Part shown: in pieces, positions 1 through 16,000 of the stretch
How positions within the stretch are numbered: position 1 is the first letter of the stretch
Layout: every line of letters begins with the position of its first letter
NCBI GenBank assembly: GCA_024305405.1
Contig: JAKNDB010000068.1
Location: forward strand, 2,914,501-2,978,500
DNA from: Dirofilaria immitis
Taxonomy: Eukaryota; Nematoda; Chromadorea; Rhabditida; Onchocercidae
Reading direction: 5' to 3'
DNA: 64,000 bases
Notes under the pieces: generated by a model
Databases searched by the model: none
What the model saw: only the letters and a program-made list of their open reading frames with translations
What the model was told of the DNA's origin: nothing
Translations under genes and position numbers: made by a program

Positions 1-1881
1 GTTTCCATGTATGTGTTCTTTTTATAATTAGAAGCAGCTGTTATTGAGGAGAGTGGTGAATGATACATGTCGATTACTCCGTTGTAGAAAATAAAAAGAT
101 TGAAAATAGAAGGTGGAAGAGGAGTAATTGCATGAGGATGAATGAATTTTCGAACTTGCTAAGTTAAGAAACTTGTTAAATTGGAAGTCACTGAATTTTG
201 TGCGGAAATGGGTTGAGATAGATTGGGATGGGAAGGTTGTGATGGGATGGGGTCATATTGTTCAAATTAAAATGCTTTTAAAATGAGAAAAAAATGAATA
301 AATGTCGAGAAGTGAGCATGAAAAAGAATTGAAATTTGGAATTAAATTTTATAAGAAAAGAATCTTTGAGGACAATGGGAAAAAATGAGATATTAGTGAG
401 AAAAGCAATTTTTCATTTTCGTTTTTTCCAATTTTAGAGAGATGAATGTATAAAATGAGTAAGCATAACTGTGCTCAATAGTCTTCTTCTTGGCCTATGA
501 CTAAAATTTTGAACAGTATTGCTTATACCGATGATCGAGATTATTCTATTTTAACATGAATCCTTGCTGAAGCTATGGATCGAAGGAGAAAAAATGTTAA
601 GAGAATATTTTTGATATCTTTGAAGGTGTGACATTTCCTATTCAAAAACTTTCACTTATACTATAATATATTTCTTTATTGTTGCATATGATCATTCATC
701 TATGGAACATTTTTAAAATCTCTTTCTAGATCAATACGTCATATAAACGAGATAATTAGAATTGTGTTGAATGACGTCAATGATGTTATTAAATAAGACT
801 TCAAGATATATTGCGAACAAAACATTTATGTTATTCGAACTCTCGAATTGAAATTAAAATTGGAATTCAAATATAACTAAACTAGATTAGACATGCAATA
901 GGAAAATATGCTTCTGTTATATTTATATTTATTGAAAAAAAAAAGAAACCAGCACACAAAAAAGAGAAAAGTAAATAAAGAGCTCTGTAAAATGATGGGT
1001 GAAGGGTATACGTTGTATATAATGGGAACAAACTGGTAATACAACGAGAAATGAAAAATTAAATATTGCCGTTTATATTCTGTGCCAGTCGATAGGTAGA
1101 TAGATAGGTAGATGGATGATTTTTTTAAATCATCGAACTCTATTTCTTTTTGTTAATTTTAGACAAATTGATGAGAGGAAAGGAAAGGATATAAGAATTA
1201 GGAAAAATTATTAATATGATATGATAATATGAAATTAATAAATAGTCATCGATTCTTTCGACAAAATTAAATTAGCTATATATTACATTTGAATATAAAA
1301 GAATTTTGCAAAGAATAGCTATCGTTTGAATTAGTAATCTCAACTAAACTAACCATCTGATAATTTTACTTATTCTTTCAAAAGACTTTTGTTGATTGTA
1401 ACTCTATGATCAAAGAATTTTAATGTATTTGCACTATCGCTTACTCATCATTATTTATTTATTTTATGTCTATATATATGTAATATAAACAAAATCATTC
1501 ATGTTTTATAGTCAAGAATATCCTTCCTGTTAATTTCAAAATTTCATCCGAAAAAAAATCTCATTTATTATATTGCTCATTTTTTTTTTTTTAATTGAAT
1601 CAAATTTTTTTGGTTAGAAAAAAAAGATTTAAATATAATTTCAAGTAGTTATTTTCAGTGAAGATTGGAATTAGGTATAAATTTGATTAGCAATTAATTT
1701 GTTGAAATTGAAGTTAAAATGTATTATTTTATTTTTGATTGCTAATTCTTTTCAGCAAATGCTACTTTGTTTAATTATCATTTATGGAAGGGTGTAAGAA
1801 GAAATATGTGTAGGGAAAATAAGGCAGAAATTATCGATGAGATGAAGAAAACTGTTAAATTAGTTTGCTAATAGATTTCTT

Positions 1882-1930
<49 letters not shown>

Positions 1931-4043
1931 CGTTATATCATCATTTCATCAATTTTATCTTTATCTAATGAATTACCGTTTAGATGACAGGTTGCTTTTC
2001 ACATCTTCCAGTTTATATAAATGTTTGTTGTATATGTCTTGTTTTGTTTTGTTTTTGTTTTTTGTTTTTTTTTTTTTTTTGAAATGTGAAAAGCAAAGTC
2101 TGGAGGAGAAAGTTTGGCAGTGCTATTGAGAAACTTCTCAATTGCTGATAGTATGTATGATGATGATGATGAGGAATGGAACTTTTCCAGTTGCATTTAA
2201 TCGTCTGCACATCATCTATTTATTCCATTCCTCTTTTCAACATCTCTCTGACCTTGAAATTGCTGCTTACTTTTATATATATATATATATATAGGTGTAT
2301 TTAAAGTTGTATTTAATATAATTGATGATAATATTCTTAATTATCATTATTATTATCATTCATATTATCATAAATTATTATTATTCGTATTATCATAAAA
2401 GATGATACATTTATTACTAATATCATAAATATGTTATGGATTTATTTTAATATCATTTAAAATAACGCAATAAATTTATTTCTTTGCTGAAATAAAAAAT
2501 TATTATTGTTAATGTTAATATACTATCGTATTAATTATTATGGAATGATTTTATCATTATATCAATCAAATTTCACGATTATTATATCATTATTTTTACT
2601 GAGATTTAAGATTCCTTTCTTCATTTCAACTACCATATGCTATATGCTTGCTTAATCAAGTTAGCAATTGAACAGCTTGTCGTTTAAAAAAAAAAGAATT
2701 GATTTTACCAATCCAAGAGATCTATATATTCTTAACTTAACTTGGATTTTTTTTACACATAATTTAACATTATTCTTTGCATGATTAAATCTAAACATTT
2801 CTCAATAATTTATCAGTATCCAAAATGATTTAAAAATTGCTTTAATATTCATAGAATTTTTATTATATTTTTTTCGAAAAAATAATTTATAAAAAAAAGC
2901 TATAAAATAGGAAAATCGTGAAACAATTTGCGAAAAAAAAAGAAAAGATTCCTTTCTTTTATATCGAAAGAGTAATTATTTATTCTGAAAATTATTATTT
3001 TAAAAGTATTTTTTAATATATGATATAAGTATTATTTCGTTTTTACTTCTGCTGTTAATTCCAATAATATTGATGGATGGGATGATATTTATTATCGTAT
3101 TCAAATATTATTTCACTTTATCTGTTCCTCATTTCCTCATGTGGTTTTTTTTTTCTGTAAATTACGAAGAAATATATGCTTTAAAATTTTTTTCATCTGA
3201 TTGTTTTCCTCAGCTTATTCAAATGTTTACAGCTGTCTGCTCTGTTTATTTTCTTGATATTGTTGTTTTTGTTTCGTCTGAATGTAACATTCGAGATTGT
3301 TTTATTAGTTGTGAATGTGAAGATTTGGATCAGATATCATATTGCATGATGGATTTTTTTAGTTCGATGTTATTTGTCTTGAACTCGCTTGATTTCAAAG
3401 CTTAACTATCTTAAATGAATTATAAACTCTTTTAATTGGGATATTAGAATAATTATTGGTAGTAGATTCTGATTTCTACTATTTTTAATATATAAAAGAA
3501 TTTTTTTGTGTTAATTAATCGATCAGAGTATTTGTTATTAAAATAATAGATTGATGGAATCTAAGGCGTATGCTCTTTCTGATGATGAAATAAGATTATC
3601 TTAGTTATTATTGATTCAAGATATGATTATAGGAAAAAGGTAAAGGTATGAAGGATTTATTTGTTGATTTGCCTATTGCTTTAAATATAATTTCATTATA
3701 TTGCACCTTATTTCAAATTTTTTTGATTTAATTTTTAAACTATAATTTTTATCATAAAATTTTTTATACAAAAATTTTATTTATATTTATTTGATAAATA
3801 TGGCGAATAAATATTCAATAGCGTTTTTATGCAACGTTTGCAAAGGCAATAAATTAATTTTCGTTTCCAGAATTTTTAATGAAAAAGATGTGCTAGTATT
3901 GCTTCACTCTATAGTTTACAGGAAAGATAGCATGAATGAATGAATTTATATAATTCATCCATCGTATTTGATGAATTTGTTGACAAATACTTATCGATCT
4001 TCTTTCTCATCATACATGTTACTTCGTTTATTAATTCTTTCAG
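1..4043. other. AT-rich stretch upstream of the first recognised exon
   Basis: No exon can be supported here. It contains a (TC)n run near 1886-1927, a (TA)n run near 2274-2293 and many A or T runs. The first recognised exon of the large + strand gene (4044) starts inside a codon and has no in-frame ATG, so upstream exons must exist here or left of the window. A + strand stretch near 574-626 (ATG GAT CGA AGG ...) ends at a GTGTGA that could be a donor, but it leaves phase 0 while exon 4044 needs phase 1, so it was not joined. The 111-codon open frame at 3070-3405 is T-rich and looks like chance. Confidence 0.6.
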
Positions 4044-7000
4044 AAAGAGGAGAACAGCAACGTACAGTAACAGCCTTTATCAGGGAAGCTACTGCCACGT
4101 CACGTGCACGAGAATTTCTGGAGAGGTACAGTGAACAACCGGTTAGTATCACTTCTTTGTACCTCCTTACTAATACTTCAATTTTAAATTACAAATATAA
4201 TTTTTCACTTTAAACTACAAATATTGTATAATAATGTTTATTTTAATACTTTATTAATCATCATCTATCATTCTTATCTGTGTTAGATGGTTGAATTGAA
4301 AGGAATCTATCATTCCTATCTCTATTAGATGTTAAATTGAAAGAATCTTAGTTGTTTTAGAATTGAATCGATTTATGGATATATTTCTTTTAAAGAATAT
4401 TTCTTTTTGTTTATATTTTTAATGAAATTTTCTCATTTATCCTATTTATTGTTGCTTTTTTGTCTAATTATTATGAAATGAGAATCTAAAAAAAGCATTA
4501 TTTGAATTAAACAAATTTGTAAATTTAAAATTTTCTTTTACTATTTATTAATAAATAATATATTATTGAAATATGGTCAATTTCTTATACTGTTATGAAA
4601 ACTATTTTCTCTGCGTTGAGTAATAAGTGTATTCGAAAACATTCAAATAATTGTGTAGAAAAAAAAATTCTTTTACTGAACTAATCAAATTTAACGAGCA
4701 TGGAACTTCGCGTTAAGCTTTTGTTATCGACTTTTATTCTTAATTATCGAAATTATCGCTGAACTAATAGTAGTATAAATACTGATAAAGTGTGATAAAG
4801 TGCATGTTGAATTTATTATCATATCATCGGATAAATTTGTTTACGATTAGGAATTAACGGATAAAAGAATTAAACCTCATCTTCGCTCTTTCCTCTTTCT
4901 CCTATTTATCGATGACCTAAAATATTTCACGTTTATTTAATTTAGAACACTTTTAAAATTATATATATTACAATTCAACTTGATCTATCAATTGTTTCCT
5001 TATTTATCTACATGTTTATTTCCTGTATCTTCTTCCTATTTGAAGTTTTCAACAAATATCGAAATATGTGTTATTGGTCAATGGTAAAGAGAAGTTGAGC
5101 AGCAATTCGACTAGTTATATTGTTGTATTTTTGGGAAATCCTAAATATTAACCATGAATTATTGAGCTTGCACGATTGATAGTAAGCAATCGAAACTAAA
5201 AACAAAAAAAAATAATTCAAAAAATTTTTTCTTTCAGCCAGTAAATAATATCAATATTAATATTATACTTCTTTACTTTACAGGATTTGATCTAATTTCT
5301 TGATAAAAACACCAAATTTCATTTAACTAGACTGTATACAAAAATAGTTAACACATTCTATGCTTATCCTTACAGGCGTAGAAAAATAATGATTTTTGAT
5401 GAAATTATATTTGATCTTATATTCAATGAATTGATAAGAATAGCCTAACACGATAACGGCGCATAAAATATGATAATTCTATTTATGCTTTTTTCGAGTT
5501 TATTTTGTTAGCAAAGCGTTTGCAGTTATATAGTTCATATTGCATATTTATTATCAATTAATTATGATTAGTTGAATTCGAAGAATATTTATATTGCTAT
5601 AACATTTTTTCCTCTTATTTTTATTATCATTCGCCGTTTCAATATTCATTTATTATTATAATGTTGGAACTCGTGAACTACTAGATCATTAATGCTATCT
5701 AGCTTATTTGTATATCAAATTAACTCACCTATTATTTATGGTAATTATTATCAAGGTTATCATCACATGCATAAATTTCAATTAACAGACATGGAGTCTT
5801 TCAGGACAGCCGGGAATCACATCTACCACCGAAGCATATTAAATGTGGAAGTAACAATACCAATAATGATTATAATACTAAAGACTTTCAAAGGATCAAT
5901 TTGATTTCGGATGGACTATCCAAGATTGCAATTGAACAGAAATTTATTCATGCAGAAACCAACAATGATATCATGAACAATAACGGCAACTACATTCCGG
6001 GGATGTTTCACGTGCAACGCAGACGATCGATAAACCATCTAGTAATGCTCCAAATTTTAAGTAAGTTGTATTGAATTTGAATGGATTTAGAACAAAATTG
6101 ATGTATATATATCAGGCTTAGAGAATATAAGTGTATGTTAATTTAAACAATATATATTTGTTTATTAAAGTTCGGAATAATAGAAAGATTAGGAATCAAT
6201 GATTATGTTGTTGTTGTTTTTCAAAATACATGATCAGTGTATTGCAGTGAGTTAAATTCGATATCGTCATTAGAAAATGGATGTGTGAACACGAACAAAA
6301 TAGCGTACATTGATGAGGATGAACATACAAACGATCCCTACCGGTATGTTTATTATCAAATGCAATATTTTCATTTGATGAATATTTAAGTGTATAATTA
6401 ATAGTATTAGGTTTATCGGATTAATAAAATATTGCATTTTCCTTGAATTGTAAATGTAACATTCACTTGAATATATTTAATTAATTAAGATTTTAAATGT
6501 GTTTTCAGTTCTTCAAATATGCATATTGGAGACGATCAAGGTGATCATGTTAATGCTGTTGGTTTCAACAATATTTATACGCAAGGCAATTCTGTTCAAG
6601 AGGTAATCTGTTTCTGCGCTTTCATTTTATAAATAATATTTTGTCAAGTTTTAATTAATTAGTTGCTAATCTTAACAGTTTATTCCGTCTTCTATTCGAT
6701 TCCATCTTCTATTCGAATTTGATGTATCATTTACGTCGATTGATAGATTTAATTGGAACCAGAAAGATTAAATTTAAAGAACTAAGTAAGATATTTCGCA
6801 TTTCACTTTGATGAACTACTTTTAACGCAATATTTCCTGAAGTATTAGAAAACTTTCATTTGTGCTTATTAGCAGCGGATAAAGAAAACATGCAGCGAAG
6901 AGAAACTAAACAATACCACAACTGCAATCATAATTACACATTTGAAATAAAATTTTTCTATTAGTTTCAATTAATTTTCAATAAATATGAAGAAAAGATT

Positions 7001-10000
7001 ATTCTGTTTCAAATAATATAAATGAAGAAGATTGTAGCGGGAAACGAATAAGCCTGAAACACTGGATCCATTTTGAAAATTTAATTTAATTTTTTTCCCA
7101 AATTCACTTTCTTATTTAGTGAAATTAAGGTATAGTGTAAAAAGCACGATTTGAGTCAGAAGACGAGAGAATTTATTGATGTTCAAATTGGCCTTTTTTT
7201 TAAGACAACAAATTACAGTTTTTTCCTGCTCTATTGATTTTATGTTGAAATTCTGGAATACTTGGTTATTTTGCTTAAAAGACAATGAAATTGTTCAAGA
7301 CTTCAGAGTTTTTGATATTGCATTCTTTTTATTTCCTATCTAAATGTCTAACCTATGGTGATTGGAGTTGAGGAGATTCGAGGAAATGATCTTACCCTAA
7401 TATTTGATGATTCTCTTAATAACATATAAATGGAATAATGTGGAGTAAGCTAATTCAAAATACAATGCCATGAAATTTTTATTCTGAAGTATTTCTGCTT
7501 TCTTTTAAAATGACTTTGAATTTGAAATCATTCATAAAGATTTTCTCTTTTGAATCAGTTCTAATTTGTTTTCCTTCCCCGTTTTTTTTAATATTGATTT
7601 AATTGAGTTGAAAATTTTTGAATTTAGAATTTTATTCAAATACATAAAACTATAAGAAGTATTATTTTGCAGAATTTAGCTGATGTAAGTCGTATCCATT
7701 GGTTGATAAAATTTATTGTTTTACGAGGATGATTTGTATGTGACTTGAATTTTAACCATCTTACTTATGAGTAAAAATTATATTTTGTTTTATATCAATA
7801 TTAATCTAGCGAGGAAAATTCTGGAATGAACTTCAGAACTTGTTAACTCTTCCTCTCTACTCGACAAGATATCTATCCAGTAGAACGATCTGGTCTCTTT
7901 AGTACCTGAAAATGTTGGAACCGATCGATTTATATGTTATAGTTAAACTACCGTGCAATGATGAATTGCATAATATGATTTGGCGGGTGATCAGTGTCTG
8001 ATGATGTCCCCGGAGATATCAATAAGCTCGTAACAATATCAAAACCCTTGCAGATTTATTTTAATCGAATTAATCATGGTTTACCTGTATTACATCATCG
8101 TTCATAATAACATTATGTCAATCTGGACATTACGTCATTGCTTCTTTTTGATCAGTGAAGAAGTTGAATTTCGATCATTTATAGAAATGGAAATTTGATG
8201 CGATTCTCGTTTTACGAAGCTGAAGCCGAACTAATTTAAGTTTTTTTAATAAAATCAATAAAAAGAAAAGAGAAATGAAATAATGTTCAGATTCGAGCGC
8301 TAAACGACAGCGAAGACGATGAAGCGATATTGAACATCATGTCGAAAGTTTCGAAGGACCGTGGAAATAATTCAACTACTGAAGCAAAGATAGCGAGTGA
8401 TAAGATTCAGAAAAGCGCAGAAGCCAATCCAGCTACTGGTACTCAAGGAAAGCATGATGATGTTAGCATAATTTGTCTAAATCTTATTAAATTAACACGA
8501 TTACTAATTAACAAAGTAAACAGAAAATTGGAGAGGGACAAGAATGATTGAATTGATTGCTTTTATTTCGCGGCCATCAATTCTGAGAATTATGCAAATC
8601 TTTCAGGCATATTGATTTGGCTCGGGATTTCTTTTTTCTTCCTTTTAAATGCATTTCGAGAAAAAAACAAGTGTAGTTTTTTCTTCCTTTTAAGTACATT
8701 TTGAGGAAAAAACAAGTGTGGAAAAAATAATTTAAGGAATTTGCAAACCAGGATTGAAATTGAAAGATAGAAACGGGAGAAGAGAGAAGAGATGATAGTT
8801 TGCAATAAATCTCCTCATGCATCATTCATTCTCGAAATTATTGGTATTGCACAAAAGCTTTATGCATTTGATGTTAGATGAGGAATATTTTAGAATGTAA
8901 ACAAAAATTGAATTAAAAATTTTGTTATTGGAAATGTTCGTTGTTGTGTTGCAGAATCCATTTACCTATTCGGCTGGACAATTGCGCCTGCATGGAAATC
9001 GAGTTGGCACATATGATATGCAAAAATCCCGTACTCTAGGAGTAAAAGAGATGTTTTAACGGCTGATGGTTAGTATGATTAGCTATCTGCAGCAAATATG
9101 TTGGTCCAACTTTTTTGAGTCCTCTCGATGTATGATCGTATTGTCCATATTCTTTCTGTCCTTCTTTTCTTTTTTTTTTTTGATTTGTTTGCAGCATGCA
9201 ACATTTAGATTTTGATATATGTAAATAATATATTTATATTCTGGATGATTTTTATTAATTCAAAATGTGGCGTACTATAGTTTAAAGATAATTTTTAGTA
9301 ACGCTACTTCTAACTATAATGCTAATTAATATACCATCTATTTATTAAAGCTGCTAAGTGTAAAACTGGTTTGTCAGACTATTACAAAATGATCGGTCGT
9401 TATCAGTTATAATTTTTTTTTTGTCCATATCATTTTCCTTTGTAATAATAATATCATGCATCATGTTCTACTGAATGATTTTCAACTTATCCAATAGATG
9501 TGGAGATAAAAATGCGATTGTGGTATGATTTTGAAGTTTCAAAAACTAGTAATTCTCAACCTCAATTCAATTGGTTGCATTTGTCAACTGTAAATAGTAC
9601 CGAACCGAAATATGAATTTGTTTAAAAAGAGTAAATGAATTTTATTCACTTTTTTTTACTGGCCAAATCGTTTCTAAAAATAGCAACAGTTTGCAACTGT
9701 ACATTCGATTTCGTTAGAACTAGGCTTCATCATACGTTTATTGAGCCAGCGATCAACAGAAATAAATTGGCTATCCTTTCCACAGGCAATATTATCTTCG
9801 AACTGTACATTTTTCGTTCTGTTACAAATGAATATCGTTTTATGAATTCGACAATAAGCGGGTCAATCGCATTAGCTTGTTGTCAGATGAAAGTGAAATA
9901 TTTTAGCTGAGCGCAGATTGATATGTTAAGTTCCGAGTAGTTATTTGAAAGAAAATTCCATCAGGTAATATGTTTTCATCATAAGCTATCGTGATGGTTA

Positions 10001-13000
10001 CGTTCATTTTTTATATTTATCATATACTCGGTCCATACTCGAGACTGTAGACAAACGAGTTGTGAAGATTTTTTGTTTCTTTTCTAACCCTTTTATTTAC
10101 TTTTTATTTTATCCTAATCTTTTCCTGTGCATTCGATGGACTTAACATAAACTAACTATCTTATCCAAATTCATCATATTATACAATATTCTTACTTAAT
10201 TTTCTATTTTCGTTTTGCATATGTTATCAAATTAACTGTCCCATCATTCCCTTCTTTTATCATGGCTTTTCTTTCTCTTCTCATCAATCTTTATTTTATA
10301 AGTATTTTATGATGATAGAGTTAATTTTCAAGTTGATATATTTACAATAGATGAAGGGAGAAGCACATAAAATAGCCTTATATTATAATCTGATGGAAAA
10401 TATTGATTCTTTTTTAAGTTGAATTTTCATCGGATTGGATGGAGTTACACTAGTATTTTTAGAATCATTTTCGGATAGTTTTGCGTTTCAATAGATTGTT
10501 ACTGATATTTAGGATTACTATTTTTTGCAAATACCGAATTATAGAAAGTTAAGTTTAAATTAATAACAAGAAGCATTCCATGTTTTGTGAATTATCTTAT
10601 CATAATTATTTACATATGTATATATCCATATTTGTGTTAATTGTTATTTCGTATTGATATGAGAAATTAACATTTTCTTAATTAATCATAATAATATCTG
10701 GAAAGTTCTTTTTGATTTTTGAAAAAATTGGAAAGATTTCAAGAGTAGGCTTTTTTGATTTGTTCCAAAAATAAGTTTAATTATGTAAGAAATTTTCATT
10801 CAAAAACAAAAATCTGTCAAAGTTAAGCAAATATTTTGCACGGAGAAATAAGAAATGATTCAGTGCCTTTTGTTGGGCGAAAATGTGATAATAATTATCA
10901 GATTTTTAACAATAAGATAATAATTTAAGATTTTTTTCTAATATTGGCATTTAGATTATTATTGAGAATTATCCATGATGACATTATTCATTCCTTCAGA
11001 AATCATGTAAAGATGTGATATCAGTATGATAGTTATTATGTTGTTGGTTCTTCAATATAGATAGTTCCTAAATGTTTTAATGCCAGAAAATCGTTATATA
11101 GAAATTATAGCTAATATAGATGTTGGATAATAGATTTTTGTTTTTATTTTCCTACATTTTTTCATTTTGTTTCTCTTTCATCGTTATATACGCGTATGAA
11201 TGAATGAGTGCTCGACCGTTGCTTACCGTTGTATACTGCATGATTGAATTATAATTCCCACTTGATTTTTGAATTTATTTTGATTTGGCAACTTTTAATA
11301 ATTGCAGTAAGCTTAATCCCGGCTAATACATCCAATTCGTTATTGGCACGAGACCTGGTACCGGCGCAATTCGACGGACGTGAAACTTACGCTAGAGGCC
11401 TTTTGGATCCAACCGAGGATACTCGCCTTGTTAGTTCATTTTTCCATTTTTGTTATTTTCAAACTTATATTAATATAATAGACTTTTGTGATTAAATCTT
11501 CTTAGAGATATTTTTCGTGCAAATGACAAGGAATTCTTTGAAACTCATATTTAATCATATTTAGTGTAAATTTTCATTAAATAGGATGAAGTCTGATTAG
11601 ATTTTTTTGAATGATCGATCGTCTGAGGAATGATAAGAAAAAGGGTTTCAGAACAAATCCAAATAGTCTAATAAATATAAAGAGATATATTCAGACAGAA
11701 AGTCTTTGTCATTTGTGCTGTTAAAATCGACAATTTTTTTGTCTAGTGAAATAATATCTATAGGAAAATTCCTATTATATTGCTATATTCAAATCTTTAA
11801 TCAATTTTTATTCATATATATTAAGATAGACAAGGATATATTATACTGTGTCATTATTATCAGTATTGTTATTATTACTAATTATCGAAAGACATATTAT
11901 TTCATTGTATTCATCTTTATAACAATTCATACATTTGCACACTCCACTCATCTACCCAATTTTATTTTCTAATTTATCTTGCATTAATGTCAATTGTCTC
12001 CTAATATTTGGACAATAACATATGATAGTTAGATGAATAAAGTAAGATGTTTGATGGATGATTATTTTTGCATAAACTTATAAAGCATGATGATATTTAA
12101 TTGCACTTATCAGGATTAGAATATAAAATATAACTGATGATTAATCTCAATACATATATGATCATTTTGAGTTAAAAACGGTGAAACAATCAAGTACTGA
12201 TTTGTAAAGAAATTCAGCAATATATTCAATTGTATCAATTATTACTTTTCTTCCTTCAAATTCACTGAACTGTTGCTTTTCTTCATTGATCGTTGTTGTT
12301 ATGATACTAGCAGAAATTATCTATTGTATCTTTCGGAATATAGAAAAATATTCGGTAGATATAAAACTTTCCTACTGTATGTTTCGATTTTTTTTCATGA
12401 AAGTCAAAGATACGATGATACAAAAAAATAACAAAGACAATATTTGATACAGTGATTGTTAGAGAGAGAGAAAGAGAGAGAGAAAAAGTGCTCATCTATG
12501 TAACTTATCAACTAGTTAAACTGCTATCAACTAGTTAACTTCATATTGAACCAGTGTAGTGTATTAGGCCAGAAATATAGCTGAAACTGCGAGAGTATAA
12601 ATATAATCAATAGGATAAGTCCGGTATTGATTTACATTGAAAATGATTAGATTCATCAATCTTTCATAAACTATACGTCACCCATATATATAACGTGTCA
12701 TTCTCATGCAGTCTGCAATTTAAGTACAGATAAATAGATCGAGCTATTGTCGTAGTAAATGATATTGATCAAAGCAAACAACATCAGTAAAACGAGCGAA
12801 GAGCGCGCAACGTTTCCATCCTAGTCTGCAATTTGTTATTCCTTAATCGGGAATGTTTAATAGTCATCACTTATTGATTGAGAATATCAGCAAAGATTAT
12901 TTTGCTATTTTTTCTCAATTCGATGTACAAAAGCTCAAAGATTAGAGATTTAGTAAGGAAATATGGGATATAATGGAATAGGTACTCCGGCTAGAGACAT

Positions 13001-16000
13001 GATTATTTTGTGATAAATGATTTAAATGAATTAAAGGAACAATAATACATATCATTAGCATTATGACATTTGTGTTTGTATTCATTTTTAAGGTTTATTT
13101 TTATCGGTTTATTTTTGTTATTTCATCTTTGTGATAGTAGAAGCTATTATTTTGAATGGGACAAAGTTCTTTTTTATTCCAAAATATATTTCAGTTTTTC
13201 ATTCTATAGAACATTCTTGTTTGTTTATATGCACATTGATAGTTGAATATATATAAAGTGATGTGCAATTTTTTACCGTCATTCATTATTCTTACTGTCG
13301 CGAATATATTATCATGATCCTGTTAGCCAGATTAGGCTCATTTTTAATTACTCAGGCATTATTGTGCTTTGTAATATTATCAAAAGCATTTTCATATAGG
13401 AACAACAAGGGATTGCAAAATTGAGAACTGGAATAGAATTGGAAATTGAAACTTGATCATTATGTTATTTTATCATTTTTTACAGACAAATTACTAAAAG
13501 AAGTAGTAGAAAGTGTTAAATATGAATGAATGAATAATAGTAATGAGAACAACATTCGTTATTTATCTTCCTTATTTATTCATCAGTGCTGTATTTCTAG
13601 AATAGCTTAATCAAGGGATTTCATTTCTAAGCCTAAATAATCAATTCAAAAAAAAGATTTACCAAACAGCTAACTAACTGATAATTAATCTTGATAATAT
13701 AATGTCATATCTCTATTGTCTCATGATCATACTATCATCATTCCGTATCCTCTTAATATCATAATATCAACATTTCATTGTTGCTAATATATAGAGTACT
13801 TACTGTTACCAATTTTAATTTATGGCAAAAGGCGAAACATTATTTATACGGGAAATTTTTCAGAAACGAAGTTTGCTAAAGGAAGTGTATCAGTTGAAGT
13901 ATGTCCAATAACAGCATTGCATAATTTTTACCGATCTGCAACTAACCGCCATATTTGTATTAATACACACATACATACATAACATATTACATACATACAT
14001 AATGCAGGAAATGTATAGTGTTGTCATTGTCTTTAAGTAAAAATGGCGTGGTTTTTTCCAATTATTTCCGAGAGCGGATATTTTAAAACAGCGTCAGGTA
14101 ATTTTAACCATTATTAGTTGGTATTTTCATTGATATTATCAGTTTCTATCTGATTATATCAGTTGAGGACTGATTGCATGTAAAAGGATAACTTTTCAGT
14201 TTCATCGATATAATATTCTTTTCTCGAAATTAGCTTTCATTTCTAGCGATGCTAGAAGTTTTCTCTTCCTATGGAAAAGTATTCGAAAGTAAAGTTTTAC
14301 TTGTTTCTATTATTGCCATAAGAAAGAATCTTTTATTTGCTTGTCGCTTCTGCCACAGCTTTTGAGATGTTTCTTTTTGTTAGAAATAGAAAAATTGTCA
14401 ATCAGCATTAGTAAGCGATCTTTCTCAATCGTCGTTCACTTTTTTCATGTCAAAATTGCAGCAATTTTAGTTGATTAAAGAAGAGAGGAAATGAATGAAT
14501 TATGTATAGTCAGTTGTCAGGTAATTAAACTATCATGTGCTTTACCTGAATCAAATAATAGTTTTACTTTCTTGTTTCAAAATTTTAAAATTATTTTATA
14601 ATATTTTTGATAGACATATGAGATGAATTATTAGAATTAAAAATTACGATAAAGGAAGATGAAGGCATAATGATAATTGCTATATAAGGTTTTTCATAAT
14701 TATATATTTGATATTAGAATTATATTACTGAATATTTTCGATAAATATTTAAAATGTGTGCGTTTACTGATAATTATTAGAATGTGTGCTGATCTGACAA
14801 ACCTTATGAAAAACTGGTTACTCATAACAACTTTGTTGATCATATGTTTCAGAGGGTTAAATGTGATATGGATGACGTAAATATTTAGAGTTCTACTTTC
14901 ATCAGGAATTTTTCAGTAGTTTATTGGGATAGATTTTTGTTAAATGATATGTATATGAACTATTTATTTTGTAGATTCATTGTTATTGATAAATGATTTT
15001 CTGCAGCTTTTTAATTTTACTAGCTTGCTGATATACTCGATGGGCATTTAAGTAGTCATTTTCTAATCTGCATTTTTGGTTTTTTTGTTCTTTTCACTTA
15101 TATATTAACGCTTGTGGAACTTATCGATAAGTAAAGTTTTCAATTTCTTTGAAATTATTTTATTTCTTCAATTGGAAGAGTTGAAATATTAGAATGTATT
15201 CTTGTAAATCATCGTCGGCATATTTAGAATTTCATTGCCACTTTTATTGTTGTATTGTTCATGGATATTACCATGAATGATAAAGAAACAAGAATCGGTA
15301 ATGATCTATTTCATATTGGTTAGCTCGGTTGTTGTTTAATTTGTAATTGTTTTCATGTGAATTTGTCAATTCAGTTCATTTTATAAAAATATTTCTGACT
15401 GTAATTAAGTGATAAATATTACTGTGTAGCACCCAAATGATAAATTAATATACTATTATTTTTGTTATTTAATACTTACTACTTATAGCAACTTTTGATT
15501 AATGCTTCCAAGTTATGATGATTTACTACTTTCAGTGATCAGATTAAGTCATTATTTCCAAAATTTCTTATTTGAGAGTTTTTTTTATTTGTTTTGACTT
15601 TTTTTCTATTTAGTCATTCAATTAATTGTTTAGAATATAATGTTAATAGTGTGAAGAATTGTTACTATCCATTATTTCTAAAAATTCGGCAAATTTTCAT
15701 TACATGTTAGTTCATGATAAAAAGCTTCCCATTTCAGATTAAAATAATTATGATATAGTTATCAATTGAATTGTATTTTCCTAACTATTCATCTGAAATA
15801 AATCCTATTCAGAGGCAAAAATATAGGCCATTTGTAATTTGTTTTGTATTTTGTTCAGTTATCGAAAGACTGATTACATATATTTTATAAGATGAGAGTG
15901 AAGTCATCGTTTTGCAAGGCTTACTCACGTCATTTTTAAAATTATGAGAATGTGAAGCAAAGGATGGATGATCATAAATTGCTTCACTTTTCGTTTTTCT

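Noticed and set aside
3070..3405. 111-codon + strand open frame
   Set aside because: T-rich with hydrophobic and Cys-rich composition typical of AT-rich intergenic DNA, no splice context, no similarity recognised.
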